A stretch of 64,000 nucleotides of DNA from Phytopseudomonas punonensis (lineage in GTDB: Bacteria > Pseudomonadota > Gammaproteobacteria > Pseudomonadales > Pseudomonadaceae), in the NCBI RefSeq assembly GCF_900142655.1, contig NZ_FRBQ01000001.1, positions 312,115 through 376,114 of the forward strand, written 5' to 3'. Positions 9,177 to 19,906 of this stretch are shown here, in pieces. The notes below the pieces were generated by a model that made no database searches, was not told the DNA's origin, and saw nothing but the letters and a program-made list of their open reading frames with translations. Position 1 is the stretch's first letter. Every line of letters begins with the position of its first letter. Made by a program: the position numbers and the translations under genes.

Positions 9177-11180
9177 ATGCGCCTGCGCCATCGCCTGAAG
9201 AACCTGCCCGTAGGCCGAAAGCTGCTCGCTGCCCTGCTGGTCCTGCTGGCTGCCGTGCTGGTGGTCGCCAACATGACCTTCATCAGCGCGGCCTATTGGA
9301 TCTCCCAGGAAAGCGTTGCGCCCCAAGCATTGCAGACCCTCGGCCGACTGATTGCCACCCCGGTTCTGAGCCGCGAAGCGCTGAGCTCGCCCGAAGCCGC
9401 CCATGAAGTGCTCAAGCGCCTGGAAGGTTATGGTCCGCTACGCGCCGCGGTGATCTACGACGCCAACGGCAACAGCATGGCGCAACTGCAGCGCGGAGAA
9501 AAACTCGACCTGCCAGACCAGGTCGGCGCGCTGGACAACTGGCGCATCGGCGAATTTCGTGCCCACCAGCTGGTCGAGCTGCCACGCCCCGATGCCCCGC
9601 CCGGCCACCTGCTGCTGGTTGCCTCCAGCGAGCTGCCAGGCGCCTTCTACACCGGCACCGTGACCGCCAGCCTGGTGATTCTGGGCTTCAGCCTGGTGCT
9701 CTGGCTGCTGGTGGCGCGGCAGATACGCCGCCTGGTCACCAGTCCGATCAAACGCCTGGAAGAACTCACCCGCCAGGTCACCCGCGAAGAGAACTACTCG
9801 CTGCGCGCACGACGTGGCAACCGCGATGAAATCGGCAGCCTCGCCGAAGCCTTCAACACCATGCTTGAGCGTATCGAGGCCCGCGAACAGCAGCTCAAGC
9901 GCGCCCGTGACGACTCCGAGGAAGCCTACAACCAGGCCCGCGGCCTAGCCGAAGAAACCCGCCTGTCGAACCGCAAGCTGGAGCTCGAAGTGCAGGTGCG
10001 CAGCAAGATCGAGAAGAAGCTCACCGGCTTTCAGAACTACCTCAACAGCATCATCGACTCCATGCCCTCGGCGCTGATCGCCCTCGACGAGCAGCTCTAC
10101 GTGGCGCAGTGGAATCAGGAGGCCAGCGCGCTATCCGGTACCTCCATCGACGAAGCGGTGAACCAACCGGTGTTCCTCGCCTTCCCGCTGCTCAAGCCGT
10201 ACTTGTCCAAACTCAAGCGCACCGCCGAGCAGCATCGGGTCGAAAAGATCGAGCGCGTGACCTGGATTCGCGATGACGAGCCTCACCATTACGCCCTGAC
10301 TTTCTACCCGCTGATCGGCAGCATCGGCCGTGGCGTGGTGATCCGCATCGACGACATCACCCAGCGCCTGAACCTCGAAGAGGTCATGGTGCAATCGGAG
10401 AAGATGCTATCGGTCGGCGGCCTAGCAGCTGGCATGGCCCACGAGATCAACAACCCGCTGGGCGCCATCCTGCACAACGTGCAGAACATCCGCCGACGAC
10501 TGTCGCCGGAACTGCCGCGCAACCAGGAGCATGCCGAGGTAGCCGGCGTCAGCCTGCCAGCCATCAATCATTACCTGACAGCCCGGGAAATTCCCATGCT
10601 GCTCGACGGCATCCAGCAGGCCGGCACGCGAGCCTCGAAAATCGTCACCCACATGCTCAGTTTCAGCCGCCTGAGCAACCGTCAGCTGGCGCCCTGCCAG
10701 TTACCCGCACTGATCGACCAGGCAGTGGAAATCGCCAGCAACGACTTTGACCTGACCGAAAGCTTCGACTTCAAGAGCCTGCTGATCCAGCGCGAATTCG
10801 ACCCGCAGCTGGGGCCAATCCCCGGCATCGCCAACGAACTCGAACAGGTGCTGCTTAACCTGCTGAAGAACGCCGCCCAGGCCATCCACCTGCGTGAAGA
10901 TGACAGCGTGCCCGGCAAGCTGATCTTGCGTACGCGCCTGGCGCCACCGTGGGCTGAGATACAGGTCGAGGACAACGGCGTGGGCATTCCCGAAGCGGTA
11001 CGCAAGCGTATCTTCGAGCCATTTTTCACCACCAAGGAAGTCGGCCAGGGCACCGGCCTGGGGCTTTCCGTGTCGTATTTCATCGTCACCAACAACCACA
11101 AGGGCCAGATGGAGGTGCACTCGCGCATCGGCCAGGGCACCTGTTTCACCCTGCGCCTGCCGCTGGGCGTGGCCAACTGA
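9177..11180 (+). CDS. Sensor histidine kinase (HAMP-PAS-HisKA-HATPase)
   Basis: This 667-residue inner-membrane kinase has TM1 at about 17-40, a periplasmic sensor region to about 158, TM2 at 159-180, HAMP at 181-233, a coiled segment, and PAS at about 288-395. The phospho-acceptor H422 lies in GLAAGMAHEINNPLGA. The ATP-binding domain shows the N box LLNLLKNAAQAI, VEDNGVGIP and EPFFTTKEVGQGTGLGLS. The start at 9177 gives a normal positively charged N-terminus; the frame further upstream overlaps panE and looks non-coding. Its partner is probably the regulator at 7260. The PAO1 homologue PA4398 has been linked to swarming and biofilm formation (from memory). Confidence 0.93.
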   Translation: MRLRHRLKNLPVGRKLLAALLVLLAAVLVVANMTFISAAYWISQESVAPQALQTLGRLIATPVLSREALSSPEAAHEVLKRLEGYGPLRAAVIYDANGNSMAQLQRGEKLDLPDQVGALDNWRIGEFRAHQLVELPRPDAPPGHLLLVASSELPGAFYTGTVTASLVILGFSLVLWLLVARQIRRLVTSPIKRLEELTRQVTREENYSLRARRGNRDEIGSLAEAFNTMLERIEAREQQLKRARDDSEEAYNQARGLAEETRLSNRKLELEVQVRSKIEKKLTGFQNYLNSIIDSMPSALIALDEQLYVAQWNQEASALSGTSIDEAVNQPVFLAFPLLKPYLSKLKRTAEQHRVEKIERVTWIRDDEPHHYALTFYPLIGSIGRGVVIRIDDITQRLNLEEVMVQSEKMLSVGGLAAGMAHEINNPLGAILHNVQNIRRRLSPELPRNQEHAEVAGVSLPAINHYLTAREIPMLLDGIQQAGTRASKIVTHMLSFSRLSNRQLAPCQLPALIDQAVEIASNDFDLTESFDFKSLLIQREFDPQLGPIPGIANELEQVLLNLLKNAAQAIHLREDDSVPGKLILRTRLAPPWAEIQVEDNGVGIPEAVRKRIFEPFFTTKEVGQGTGLGLSVSYFIVTNNHKGQMEVHSRIGQGTCFTLRLPLGVAN

Positions 11181-11196
11181 TTACCACGGAGACCCC

Positions 11197-11772
11197 ATGG
11201 GCTACCGACTCTCGAAAATCTACACGCGCACCGGCGATGCCGGGCAAACCGGGCTGGCCGATGGCCGCCGGGTCGCCAAGGATCACCCGCGCATCGAAGC
11301 CATCGGTGAAGTGGATACGCTCAATAGCCAGCTTGGTCTGCTGCTCGCCGACTTGATCGAGCAACAGGCCGTCTGCCCTGGGCTCATAGAGCTAGTCGAG
11401 GTGTTATCGCCGTGTCAGCACCGTCTTTTCGATCTGGGTGGCGAGCTGGCCATGCCGGATTACCAAGCGCTGCAGGCGGTCGAGATCGAACGCCTGGAAG
11501 CGGCAATCGACCGTTGGAATGAAGAAGTCGGCCCGCTTACCAACTTCATCCTGCCCGGTGGCTCGCGGCTGATCGCCCAAGCCCACCTGTGCCGCAGCAG
11601 CGCCCGCACCGCCGAGCGCCGCTGCGGCCAGTTGCATGCCATCGAGCCGCTGCGTGGCGAGCTGCTGGCCTATATCAATCGGATGTCCGACTTGCTGTTC
11701 GTCGCCGCGCGGTTGATCGCCAGGCGCCAGGGCATCGATGAAGTGCTCTGGCAGGCAGCCGTCAAAGGTTGA
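11197..11772 (+). CDS. Cob(I)alamin adenosyltransferase, PduO type
   Basis: This enzyme transfers the adenosyl group of ATP to cob(I)alamin to make coenzyme B12. The 191-residue protein shows the PduO-type N-terminus (IYTRTGDAGQTGLADG) and IEAIGEVDTLNSQLGL. The active-site segment AHLCRSSARTAERR, at about 128-141, carries the conserved arginines. NRMSDLLFVAARL closes the domain. It starts 16 nt after the kinase stop, so it may share the transcript. Its last 11 nt overlap the end of the convergent pseudouridine synthase gene. Confidence 0.93.
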   Translation: MGYRLSKIYTRTGDAGQTGLADGRRVAKDHPRIEAIGEVDTLNSQLGLLLADLIEQQAVCPGLIELVEVLSPCQHRLFDLGGELAMPDYQALQAVEIERLEAAIDRWNEEVGPLTNFILPGGSRLIAQAHLCRSSARTAERRCGQLHAIEPLRGELLAYINRMSDLLFVAARLIARRQGIDEVLWQAAVKG

Positions 11773-12646
11773 GGCGGCTTTCGAAACACCTGAGTTCGCC
11801 AGTCAGCGGATCGCTGAACTGCAGCCCGCGTGCCAGCAGCTTCAGCGCCTTGCTGTAGTCATCCGGCTCGCCCTCGGCGCAGCTCACCTCGGGATAGAAC
11901 GGATCGTTGAGAATCGCCGCGCCCAGCGCCGCCATGTGCACCCGCAACTGGTGCTTCTTGCCGGTAACCGGTTCGAGCCCATACAACCAGTACTCGGCGC
12001 GTTTCTCGATCACCTCGATGCGTGTGCAGGTGTTGGCCACGCCCGGTGCCTCGCGCATGCGAAAGAACGGCTCCCCCGCCTCGAAGCGCGTATTGCGCAC
12101 GACGGGAAATTGCAGATGCGGCAACGGAGCGGCCAACGCCTCGTAGCGTTTGTCGATGGCTCGTTCGCGAAACATCGCCTGGTAACGGCCGCGCGTCTGC
12201 GGATTTGTGGAAAAAAGCACGAGCCCGGCGGTGTGTCGGTCGATACGGTGTAGCGGCACCAAATCGGCATTACCAGTGCGGTTGACCAGCCGCGCCAGCA
12301 AGGTTTGCTCGACATAGACACCTGCCGGCATCACCGACAGGAAATGCGGTTTGTCGGCGACCAGCAGATGCTCGTCGACATGCACGATCGTCTCCTCGAA
12401 GGGAATCTGCGGCTCGGCCGCCACCTCGCGAAAGTAATGCACGCGCAGGCCAACCCGATAAGGGTGCTCCGCACCAATCGGCACGCCCTGCGCATCCTGC
12501 ACCCGCCCGCGGGCCATGCGCTCCAGCCAGGTGTCCCGAGAAATCGCCGAAAAATGTGCGCACAGGCAGTCGAGCACGGTGCTCCAGCTGCCCTGGGGCA
12601 AATGCAGAGTGCTGGGGCGCATGGTCGTGTGGTCGGACGGTGACAT
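11762..12646 (-). CDS. RluA-family RNA pseudouridine synthase
   Basis: This 294-residue protein converts a uridine in rRNA or tRNA to pseudouridine. The catalytic motif HRIDRHTAGL holds the nucleophile Asp136. The RluA-family pattern continues with KRYEALA and TGKKHQLRVHMAALG. An N-terminal region (about 15-75) resembles a degenerate S4-like domain. The ATG at 12646 has TGGAG 7-8 nt upstream; a longer frame would need a TTG start. The exact RNA target cannot be told from sequence. It is convergent with and overlaps the adenosyltransferase gene by 11 nt. Confidence 0.9.
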   Translation of the reverse strand: MSPSDHTTMRPSTLHLPQGSWSTVLDCLCAHFSAISRDTWLERMARGRVQDAQGVPIGAEHPYRVGLRVHYFREVAAEPQIPFEETIVHVDEHLLVADKPHFLSVMPAGVYVEQTLLARLVNRTGNADLVPLHRIDRHTAGLVLFSTNPQTRGRYQAMFRERAIDKRYEALAAPLPHLQFPVVRNTRFEAGEPFFRMREAPGVANTCTRIEVIEKRAEYWLYGLEPVTGKKHQLRVHMAALGAAILNDPFYPEVSCAEGEPDDYSKALKLLARGLQFSDPLTGELRCFESRLNL

Positions 12647-12853
12647 GGGGAAACTCCAGGCGCGTTGGTCAGGGCGCAATCAGGTAAAGGCAGACCGACA
12701 GCGTTACCAGCGGGCCCGGTGCCGCTTGGCTGAGCGCTGAGCAACAACGCCGAGCGTGCTCACATTTTCGGAAGACGAAGGAAATAAACGGCCTGCAGCC
12801 ACATCATTTAGCTGTATTCACATAGGTGGCCCGGCCATGCAAGCCGCCGCGCC

Positions 12854-13804
12854 TCAGCTTTGGTGCTGCGGCCAGAACGCGCGAATACCGGCTACGCCTT
12901 GCGCGCCGATCTGCCAGGCTTGCTCATAATGCTGCGGGCCAATACCGCCGAGCAGATAGCAGGGCTGATTGAAGCCCTGAAGCAGTTCGCTCGCCAGCTC
13001 CCAGCCTAGTGGCCGAGCCTCCGGGTGACTCTCGGTGGCCTGCAGCGGTGACAGGGTGACGAAATCGGCGCCGATCTGGGTGGCCAGATCCAACTCTTCG
13101 GCGCTGTGGCAGGAGGCGGCCAGCCAGCGATCCGCTGGCAACGGGCGACCTTTGCTCGCGTACTTGCGCAGCTGCTCGGCGGTCAGGTGCCAGCCAGCGG
13201 CAGGAAAGTCACCGAGCCACTCCAGCGGGCCCTTGAGCATCAACTGCGCCTTGCCGGCGCACAGTCCCTGAATATCCACCGCCAGATCACGGTATTGGGC
13301 ATCGAACATCGCCGGCGCCCGCAGCTGGATAAGGCGGATGCCACCCGCGACAGCGGCACGCACACCGGCCAGCAGTTCCGGGCCGTCCAGCCCTTCAGGG
13401 GTGATCAGATAATGTTCGGGCAGCCGTGCTGCCGCGACGATTGGCCGGTTGGCCAGGGGGAACTCGTACTCGCCCAACTGCCGCGCGCTGACCCAGGCCA
13501 ACGGCTGGCCTTCGGCGCCGTGGGGCTCGCCAGTGAAACGGCTGACTTCCCAGACATCCAGCAGCACGTGCTTGTCAGTGTAATCGTGGCGCACCTGAAT
13601 CAGCGGCCGTGCAGCAGCGACGGTGATCCCCAGTTCCTCGTGCAACTCGCGTGACAGCGCGGCTTGTACGGCCTCGCCCTCCTCGACCTTGCCTCCCGGA
13701 AACTCCCAGAGCCCGCCCTGATGTTTGTCATCAGGGCGCTTAGCAATCAGGATTCGGCCGTCTTCACCGCGTATTACCGCTGCCGCTACATGCACGCGTT
13801 TCAC
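12854..13804 (-). CDS. mutT: Nudix hydrolase fused to a thiamine-phosphate-synthase-like domain (MutT)
   Basis: The 316-residue protein has an N-terminal MutT domain (1-130) that hydrolyses 8-oxo-dGTP. The Nudix box, about residues 37-60, contains GGKVEEGEAV and RELHEELGI. The C-terminal domain (about 138-312) resembles ThiE/TenI TIM barrels (GIRLIQLRAP, GADFVTLSPLQAT, CYLLGGIGP) and is a common MutT fusion in pseudomonads. Its role is unknown. The start is a GTG at 13804 because AAGGAG lies 6 nt before it and the protein then begins VKRVHVAAAVI; 16 extra upstream codons are unlike the family. The start is 2 nt from the stop of the preceding GST gene. Confidence 0.92.
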   Translation of the reverse strand: MKRVHVAAAVIRGEDGRILIAKRPDDKHQGGLWEFPGGKVEEGEAVQAALSRELHEELGITVAAARPLIQVRHDYTDKHVLLDVWEVSRFTGEPHGAEGQPLAWVSARQLGEYEFPLANRPIVAAARLPEHYLITPEGLDGPELLAGVRAAVAGGIRLIQLRAPAMFDAQYRDLAVDIQGLCAGKAQLMLKGPLEWLGDFPAAGWHLTAEQLRKYASKGRPLPADRWLAASCHSAEELDLATQIGADFVTLSPLQATESHPEARPLGWELASELLQGFNQPCYLLGGIGPQHYEQAWQIGAQGVAGIRAFWPQHQS

Positions 13805-13806
13805 GT

Positions 13807-14433
13807 TTACTCCTTCAAGGCTGCTTGCAACCAGCGCTGAAACGCCGGCCACTGAAAAATGGTCTCCACGTAGGCCGCAGCCTCTGCCGGAAGTTGCACG
13901 CCGTAGCTGCGCAGGCGGCTGGCGACCGGGGCGAAATAGGCGTCGGCGATGCTCACCTGACCGAACAGATAAGGGCCGCTCTGACCAAAGCGCTCACGGC
14001 AGCCCGTCCAGATGGCGACGATACGCTGGATATCACTTTTGACCTCATCGGCCACGCTGGCCAGCGGCGAATTGCGCTGCATATCCATCGGCATATGGCT
14101 GCGCAATGCACCGAAGCCGCTGTGCATTTCCGCACAGACGGAACGTGCCATGGCACGTGCTGCTACGTCACGCGGCCACAGGGCCGCTTCGGGGAATCGC
14201 TCGGCCAGGTATTCGGCAATCGCCAGGGAATCCCAGATCGCACCGGCATCCTCGGTCTTGAGAACTGGCACCTTGGCCGTTGGCGAATGCTCCAGCAGCC
14301 GCGCATGGGTGTCAGGACGAAACAGCGGCACCAGAGTTTCCTGATAAGCCGTACCAGTGAGCTCGACCAACAGCCAGCCGCGCAGCGACCACGACGAGTA
14401 ATTCTTATTGCCTACCACCAATTCGAGCGACAT
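13807..14433 (-). CDS. Glutathione S-transferase family protein
   Basis: The 208-residue protein has a thioredoxin-like N-terminal domain starting LVVGNKNYSSWSLRGWLLVELTG. The SSWS serine is a candidate catalytic residue and PTAKVPVL (about 51-58) carries the conserved cis-proline. IWDSLAIAEYLAERFP contributes to the glutathione site. Residues 85-208 form the helical domain (VSIADAYFAPVASRL). It may conjugate or reduce with glutathione; the substrate is unknown. It is the upstream partner of the mutT gene (2-nt gap), suggesting an oxidative-damage operon. Confidence 0.9.
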   Translation of the reverse strand: MSLELVVGNKNYSSWSLRGWLLVELTGTAYQETLVPLFRPDTHARLLEHSPTAKVPVLKTEDAGAIWDSLAIAEYLAERFPEAALWPRDVAARAMARSVCAEMHSGFGALRSHMPMDMQRNSPLASVADEVKSDIQRIVAIWTGCRERFGQSGPYLFGQVSIADAYFAPVASRLRSYGVQLPAEAAAYVETIFQWPAFQRWLQAALKE

Positions 14434-14552
14434 CTATTTCTCCAGCAGTCAGAAGAACAGAGCGACAGCTTCACCGTTGGCTGCCGGCAGGGCAAATTCC
14501 GCTCGCTCATGGGGCCATGCGCGGGCGGAATGCGACAGCGTGAAGGTTACCA

Positions 14553-14575
14553 GCCGACCGCTTTAAGCGGCCGGC
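14553..14575 (-). other. Hairpin after argJ
   Basis: GCCG-A-CCGCT / AGCGG-C-CGGC form a 9-bp stem with one mismatch and a 3-nt loop, 8 nt beyond the argJ stop. It lacks a clear U tract on the minus strand, so it may be a weak or Rho-assisted end or an mRNA-stabilising stem. Confidence 0.4.
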
Positions 14576-14582
14576 ACCGCCA

Positions 14583-15800
14583 TCAGGTGCGGTATTCGGC
14601 GTTAATCTTCACGTACTCGTGGGACAGGTCGGTGGTCCAGATGGTCTCGCTGCAGGTGCCGCGTCCCAGCTCGATGCGGATGGTGATTTCCTCCTCGGCC
14701 ATCACCGCCGAACCCTGCTCTTCGGTGTAGGTGGTCGCGCGGCAGCCCTTGCTGGCGATGCATACGTCACCGAGGAATACGTCGATCTTGCTGACGTCCA
14801 GCTGCGCCACGCCTGCGCGGCCGACGGCTGCAAGGATGCGCCCCCAGTTGGGGTCGGAGGCGAACAGTGCGGTCTTGATCAGCGGCGAATGGGCGACGGC
14901 ATAGCCAACGTCCAGGCATTCCTGATGCGTCGCGCCACCGTTGACCTGCACGGTGACGAACTTGGTCGCGCCCTCACCGTCACGCACGATGGCCTGGGCC
15001 ACGTCCATGCACACCTCGAATACCGCCTGCTTGAGCGCAGCGAACAGTGCGCCGCTGGCCTGGGTGATTTCCGGCAGCGCCGCCTTGCCAGTAGCGATCA
15101 GCATGCAGCAGTCATTGGTGGAGGTATCGCCGTCGATGGTGATGCGGTTGAACGACTTGTTCGCCGCGTCACGCAGCAAATCCTGCAGTACGCCCTGAGC
15201 GACCTTGGCGTCGGTGGCAATGTAGCCGAGCATGGTGGCCATGTTCGGCTTGATCATCCCAGCGCCCTTGCTGATGCCAGTCACGGTGACGGTCACACCT
15301 TCGTGAGTGAACTGGCGGCTGGCGCCTTTGGGCAACGTATCGGTGGTCATGATGCCGGTGGCGGCATCGGCCCAGTTGTTCTCGGAGAGGTTATCCAGCG
15401 CTGCCTGCAGCGCGCCTTCGATCTTCTCGACGGGCAGCGGCTCACCGATCACGCCGGTGGAGAACGGCAGTACTTCGCTTTCGTCTACGCCGGCCAGCTT
15501 GGCCAGGCTGGCGCAGGTGCGCATAGCGTTCTGCAGGCCCGGCTCGCCAGTGCCGGCATTGGCGTTGCCGGTGTTGGTGAGCAGGTAGCGCACGCTACCG
15601 GAAGCACGCTTCTTGGCCAGGATCACCGGTGCCGCGCAGAACGCATTGAGGGTGAACACGCCCGCCACGCTGCTGCCTTCAGCACAACGCATAACCACCA
15701 CATCCTTGCGCCCCGGGCGCTTGATGCCGGCGGAGGCGATGCCCAGCTCGAAACCTGGAACCGGATGCAGGGTAGACAGCGGGCCAAGACCAACAGCCAT
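14583..15800 (-). CDS. argJ: Bifunctional ornithine/glutamate N-acetyltransferase ArgJ
   Basis: ArgJ moves the acetyl group from N-acetylornithine to glutamate in the cyclic arginine pathway; bifunctional versions also use acetyl-CoA. The 405-residue precursor has the self-cleavage and catalytic motif [15 protein letters not shown]. Cleavage is expected between Ala188 and Thr189, Thr189 becoming the N-terminal nucleophile. Other signatures are [22 protein letters not shown] and [20 protein letters not shown] sequence ([19 protein letters not shown]). The C-terminus ends [27 protein letters not shown], matching the family. It lies between secA (upstream, with terminator) and the GST gene. Confidence 0.97.
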   Translation of the reverse strand: MAVGLGPLSTLHPVPGFELGIASAGIKRPGRKDVVVMRCAEGSSVAGVFTLNAFCAAPVILAKKRASGSVRYLLTNTGNANAGTGEPGLQNAMRTCASLAKLAGVDESEVLPFSTGVIGEPLPVEKIEGALQAALDNLSENNWADAATGIMTTDTLPKGASRQFTHEGVTVTVTGISKGAGMIKPNMATMLGYIATDAKVAQGVLQDLLRDAANKSFNRITIDGDTSTNDCCMLIATGKAALPEITQASGALFAALKQAVFEVCMDVAQAIVRDGEGATKFVTVQVNGGATHQECLDVGYAVAHSPLIKTALFASDPNWGRILAAVGRAGVAQLDVSKIDVFLGDVCIASKGCRATTYTEEQGSAVMAEEEITIRIELGRGTCSETIWTTDLSHEYVKINAEYRT

Positions 15801-15847
15801 GGGAGAGCTCCTCGAATTAGGTTGATGTGCACAGCATGTTCGATGCG

Positions 15848-15881
15848 AAAACGCCGCGAAGGGCTGAACCCTCGCGGCGTT
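15848..15881 (-). terminator. Terminator of secA
   Basis: AACGCCGCGA (15850-15859) pairs with TCGCGGCGTT (15872-15881), with an inner GGG/CCC and one bulged base. On the minus strand the stem is followed by TTTTCGC. It lies 107 nt beyond the secA stop and ahead of argJ. Confidence 0.75.
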
Positions 15882-15987
15882 AAGATTTTACAGCCAGCTC
15901 AGGCTAAGAACCTGCTCACGACCTGGCGAGCGAGAGTCCTGCTTTAAACGCCGCAGGACCGACGCGCAGCCAGTCGTGTTCAGGTTC

Positions 15988-18726
15988 TCAGTTCACCTGA
16001 CCGTGGCAGTGCTTGTACTTCTTGCCGGAACCGCACGGGCAAAGCTCGTTGCGGCCGATCTTCTGCTCGGCACGCACCGGGGCAGTGGCAACGGCGACAT
16101 CGCCACCGTCCTGCGCTTCGGCTTCAGGCTCTTCGAGCGCGGAAACTTCGTCGTGCTGGAACTGCATGCGCTGGGCCAGGGCTTCGGCATCGCGACGCAG
16201 ACGGGCTTCCTCTTCGACCGGATCTTCGCGCCGAACCTGCACGTGCGAAAGCACACGGATAGCGTCGCGCTTGATCGAATCCAACAGTTCCTGGAACAGG
16301 GTGAAGGACTCGCGCTTGTACTCCTGTTTCGGGTTCTTCTGCGCGTAACCACGCAGGTGAATGCCGTGACGCAGGTGATCCATGGTCGACAAGTGGTCTT
16401 TCCACAGGTCATCGAGCACGCGCAGCAGAATCTGTTTCTCGAACGTACGCAGGGCTTCGGCGCTGGCCTGGGTTTCCTTCTCGTTGTAAGCGTCGATCAG
16501 CTCCTTGAGGATGCGCTCGCGCAGTGTGTCCTCATAGAGTTTGTCGTCTTCGTCGAGCCATTGCTGGATCGGCAGGCGCAGGTTGAAGCCGGCGTACAGC
16601 GCCTCTTCCAGACCAGCGATATCCCACTGCTCAGGCAACGACTGCGGCGGCATGTGCGCGTTGATGGTGCTGTCCAACACTTCCTTGCGGAAGTCCTCGA
16701 TGGTCTCGCCCACGTTGTCGGCGGTCAGCAAGGTGTTGCGCATGTGGTAGATCACTTTGCGCTGTTCGTTGGCCACGTCATCGTATTCGAGCAGCTGCTT
16801 ACGCATATCGAAGTTGCGACCTTCGACCTTGCGCTGCGCTTTCTCGATGGCGTTGGTAACCATGCGGTGCTCGATGGCCTCGCCCGGCTGCATACCCAGC
16901 GCCTTCATGAAGTTCTTCACGCGGTCAGATGCGAAGATGCGCATCAGGCTGTCTTCCAGCGACAGGTAGAAGCGGCTCGAACCGGCGTCACCCTGGCGAC
17001 CGGCACGGCCACGCAGCTGGTTGTCGATACGGCGCGATTCATGGCGCTCGGAAGCGATCACATGCAGGCCGCCGGACTCCAGCACCTGCTGGTGGCGCTT
17101 CTGCCAGTCGGCCTTGATCTGGGCGATCTGCTCGGGCGTAGGATTATCCAGCGCCGCGACTTCTACTTCCCAGTTGCCGCCGAGCAGGATGTCGGTACCA
17201 CGACCAGCCATGTTGGTGGCGATGGTCAGCGCACCCGGGCGACCGGCCTGGGCGATGATCTCGGCTTCCTTCTCGTGGAACTTGGCGTTGAGCACCTTGT
17301 GCTCGATGCCTTCCTGTTCCAGCAGGCGCGACATGTACTCGGACGTTTCGATTGTCGCGGTACCGACCAGAACGGGCCGGCCCTGAGCCTGGCACTCCTT
17401 GATGTCGGTGATGATTGCCGCGTACTTCTCTTCCTGGGTCAGATAGACCAGGTCATTGAAGTCCTTACGGGAAATCGGCTTGTTGGTCGGAATGACCATC
17501 ACGTCCAGACCGTAGATCTGGTGGAATTCGAAGGCTTCGGTATCCGCAGTACCGGTCATACCGGCCAGCTTGTTGTACAGGCGGAAGTAGTTCTGGAAGG
17601 TGGTCGATGCCAGGGTCTGGCTCTCGGCCTGGATCTGCACGCCTTCCTTCGCTTCGATGGCCTGGTGAAGGCCTTCGGACAGGCGACGGCCCTGCATGGT
17701 ACGGCCGGTGTGTTCGTCGATCAGAATCACCTGACCGTTCTGCACGATGTATTCGACGTTGCGCTGGAACAGCGTGTGTGCGCGCAGACCGGCATATACG
17801 TGAGTCAGCAGACCGAGGTTGTGCGCCGAATACAGGCTCTCACCTTCAGCCAGCAGACCTGCTTGGGTCAGCATGTCTTCGATGACCTGATGGCCTTCCT
17901 CGTTGAGTTCGACCTGGCGGCTCTTCTCGTCGACCTTGTAGTGGCCTTCCTGAGTGACCACGCCCTCTTCTTCCTCGATGTGCTGCTTGAGGCGAGGAAT
18001 CAGTCGATTGATCTCGGTGTACATTTTCGAGCTGTCTTCGGCCTGGCCGGAGATGATCAGCGGGGTACGGGCTTCGTCGATAAGAATCGAGTCGACTTCG
18101 TCGATTACCGCGAAATTCAGCTCGCGCTGGAATTTCTCTTCAACGCTGAACGCCATGTTGTCGCGCAGGTAGTCGAAGCCGAATTCATTGTTGGTGCCGT
18201 AAGTGATGTCGGCGGCATAGGCAGCGCGCTTCTCATCCGGCGGCATGAACGGGGTGACGATACCCACCGACAGGCCGAGAAATTCATACAGCGGACGCAT
18301 CCAGTTGGCGTCGCGGCGGGCCAGATAGTCGTTGACCGTGACCACGTGCACGCCTTTGCCTTCCAGCGCGTTGAGGTATACCGCCAGGGTGCCGACCAGG
18401 GTTTTACCCTCGCCGGTACGCATCTCGGCGATCTTGCCTTCGTGCAAGGTCATACCGCCAATCAACTGGACGTCGAAGTGGCGCATGCCCATCACGCGCT
18501 TGCCGGCCTCGCGTGCTACGGCAAAGGCTTCGGGCAGCAGTTGATCCAGGGTTTCGCCTTTGGCCAGGCGGGCCTTGAATTCTTCGGTCTTGGCACGCAG
18601 TTGCTCATCGGAGAGCGCGAGCATCTGCTCCTCGAATGCATTGACGGCCTGAACCGCCTTGAGCATGCGTTTGACTTCACGCTCGTTCTTGCTTCCAAAG
18701 AGTTTTTTCAACAAAGGCGCAAACAT
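15988..18726 (-). CDS. secA: Preprotein translocase ATPase SecA
   Basis: SecA drives secretory proteins through SecYEG using ATP. The 912-residue protein starts [17 protein letters not shown]. Walker A is MRTGEGKT at about 102-109, the DEAD-like box is VIDEVDSIL at about 207-215, and the helicase motif is [12 protein letters not shown]. The preprotein crosslinking and scaffold regions follow in order. The C-terminus carries the zinc/SecB-binding motif [14 protein letters not shown] at about 896-909. The ATG at 18726 is chosen because the longer open frame has 42 unlike residues. No SecM-like arrest gene precedes it. Confidence 0.98.
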   Translation of the reverse strand: MFAPLLKKLFGSKNEREVKRMLKAVQAVNAFEEQMLALSDEQLRAKTEEFKARLAKGETLDQLLPEAFAVAREAGKRVMGMRHFDVQLIGGMTLHEGKIAEMRTGEGKTLVGTLAVYLNALEGKGVHVVTVNDYLARRDANWMRPLYEFLGLSVGIVTPFMPPDEKRAAYAADITYGTNNEFGFDYLRDNMAFSVEEKFQRELNFAVIDEVDSILIDEARTPLIISGQAEDSSKMYTEINRLIPRLKQHIEEEEGVVTQEGHYKVDEKSRQVELNEEGHQVIEDMLTQAGLLAEGESLYSAHNLGLLTHVYAGLRAHTLFQRNVEYIVQNGQVILIDEHTGRTMQGRRLSEGLHQAIEAKEGVQIQAESQTLASTTFQNYFRLYNKLAGMTGTADTEAFEFHQIYGLDVMVIPTNKPISRKDFNDLVYLTQEEKYAAIITDIKECQAQGRPVLVGTATIETSEYMSRLLEQEGIEHKVLNAKFHEKEAEIIAQAGRPGALTIATNMAGRGTDILLGGNWEVEVAALDNPTPEQIAQIKADWQKRHQQVLESGGLHVIASERHESRRIDNQLRGRAGRQGDAGSSRFYLSLEDSLMRIFASDRVKNFMKALGMQPGEAIEHRMVTNAIEKAQRKVEGRNFDMRKQLLEYDDVANEQRKVIYHMRNTLLTADNVGETIEDFRKEVLDSTINAHMPPQSLPEQWDIAGLEEALYAGFNLRLPIQQWLDEDDKLYEDTLRERILKELIDAYNEKETQASAEALRTFEKQILLRVLDDLWKDHLSTMDHLRHGIHLRGYAQKNPKQEYKRESFTLFQELLDSIKRDAIRVLSHVQVRREDPVEEEARLRRDAEALAQRMQFQHDEVSALEEPEAEAQDGGDVAVATAPVRAEQKIGRNELCPCGSGKKYKHCHGQVN

Positions 18727-18893
18727 ATCGACAGGATCTTCCACGCTATGAATGGAGGGCGGCCCCGTGAGTCGCCCATGCAGCCCGTATGGCTGCGTGC
18801 GAAGGGGGCATTCTACCCGGAAACGAAATTGAAGAAAGAGCGCGATTGGCACAGAGCCATCGGCGGAACGCGAGCCGGCCTCGGCCGGCTCGA

Positions 18894-19820
18894 TCAGGGC
18901 TCGTCGCTGACTCGGGCGATGTAGCTGTGCGGATTGACCAGCTCACCGTTGCGGCTGACTTCGAAGTGCACATGATTGCCGGTCGAGCGCCCGGTACTGC
19001 CCACCGTGGCGATGGCCTGGCCGCGCTGGACGATGTCACCGACCTGCACCGTGTTGCTGCGGTTGTGTGCGTACAAGCTCACGTAACCATCGGAGTGGCT
19101 GATTTCCACGGTATTGCCATAACCGTTACGGCGCCCGGCGAAAGTCACCACGCCTGCGCCGACTGCTACGACATCACTCCCGGCCTTGGCGGCGAAATCT
19201 ACTCCCTTGTGCACACTGACTCGGCCGGTCAATGGATCGATGCGGCGACCAAAGGGCGACGATACATAGCCCTGCAGCACCGGGTGACCAGACAAGGTCG
19301 CAGCCTCATCGAGACGGCGATCGGCAAGCAGCTGCTCGAGCACCTCAAGCTGCTGCTCGCGGCTGTCCATACGCAGCGCCAGCTCGTCCAACGTGCTCAT
19401 GAACGGCGGTGGTGCGTAAGCGGCGCCGACAGAAAGCTCTTCAGGGCCGCCCTGACCGACGCCCAGCGAGAAATCGAATTCACTGGCATCCAACTCGGCC
19501 AGCTCAGTAAGCCGCTCGCCGAGTGCATCCAGTCGGGTCAGGCGCGCTTGCAGTTCGGCCACATGAGCGGCAAAGGCATCGAGTTGACGCTGCGCATCGA
19601 CCCGTACCGCACCGACTTCCTCACGCTGCGCGTCGAGCGCCTGATTGACCACCGCGCTGTCCAGTGCAGGCACTGACTGCGGCGCCATCCAGGCGCCCAG
19701 CGCGGCACCGCCGCCTACCGCCACAACGGCCAGCAATAGCAGGCCGGCCAGCAGCCAACGCAGATCGAGGCTGAGCGATCGCGCGGCGCCATGGCGTCGG
19801 CTGAGCAAAATGATGTGCAT
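18894..19820 (-). CDS. M23 family metallopeptidase (LytM domain)
   Basis: This 308-residue envelope protein has a cytoplasmic basic N-terminus, one transmembrane anchor (about 22-45, [21 protein letters not shown]), a periplasmic coiled coil (about 60-110 and 145-175) and a C-terminal LytM/M23 domain (about 185-300). Zinc ligands appear in [10 protein letters not shown] (HxxxD) and HVHFEV (HxH), so the peptidase is probably active against peptidoglycan crosslinks. The start at 19820 follows a GGGGA site. It is divergent from dciA and lies directly before secA. In PAO1 the same slot holds PA4404. Confidence 0.92.
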   Translation of the reverse strand: MHIILLSRRHGAARSLSLDLRWLLAGLLLLAVVAVGGGAALGAWMAPQSVPALDSAVVNQALDAQREEVGAVRVDAQRQLDAFAAHVAELQARLTRLDALGERLTELAELDASEFDFSLGVGQGGPEELSVGAAYAPPPFMSTLDELALRMDSREQQLEVLEQLLADRRLDEAATLSGHPVLQGYVSSPFGRRIDPLTGRVSVHKGVDFAAKAGSDVVAVGAGVVTFAGRRNGYGNTVEISHSDGYVSLYAHNRSNTVQVGDIVQRGQAIATVGSTGRSTGNHVHFEVSRNGELVNPHSYIARVSDEP

Positions 19821-19906
19821 GACATCCCCAATGAAAAAAGTGGAACCAGAGCTGGCAGCAGAAGTTCTGCTACCATGACGGCCCCAAAAGTCGCAGGCTT
19901 CCTGCC

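Noticed and set aside
15976..18924. A 982-codon open frame on the plus strand opposite secA
   Set aside because: It is a shadow of GC-rich secA codons with no family similarity; secA on the other strand has complete motifs.
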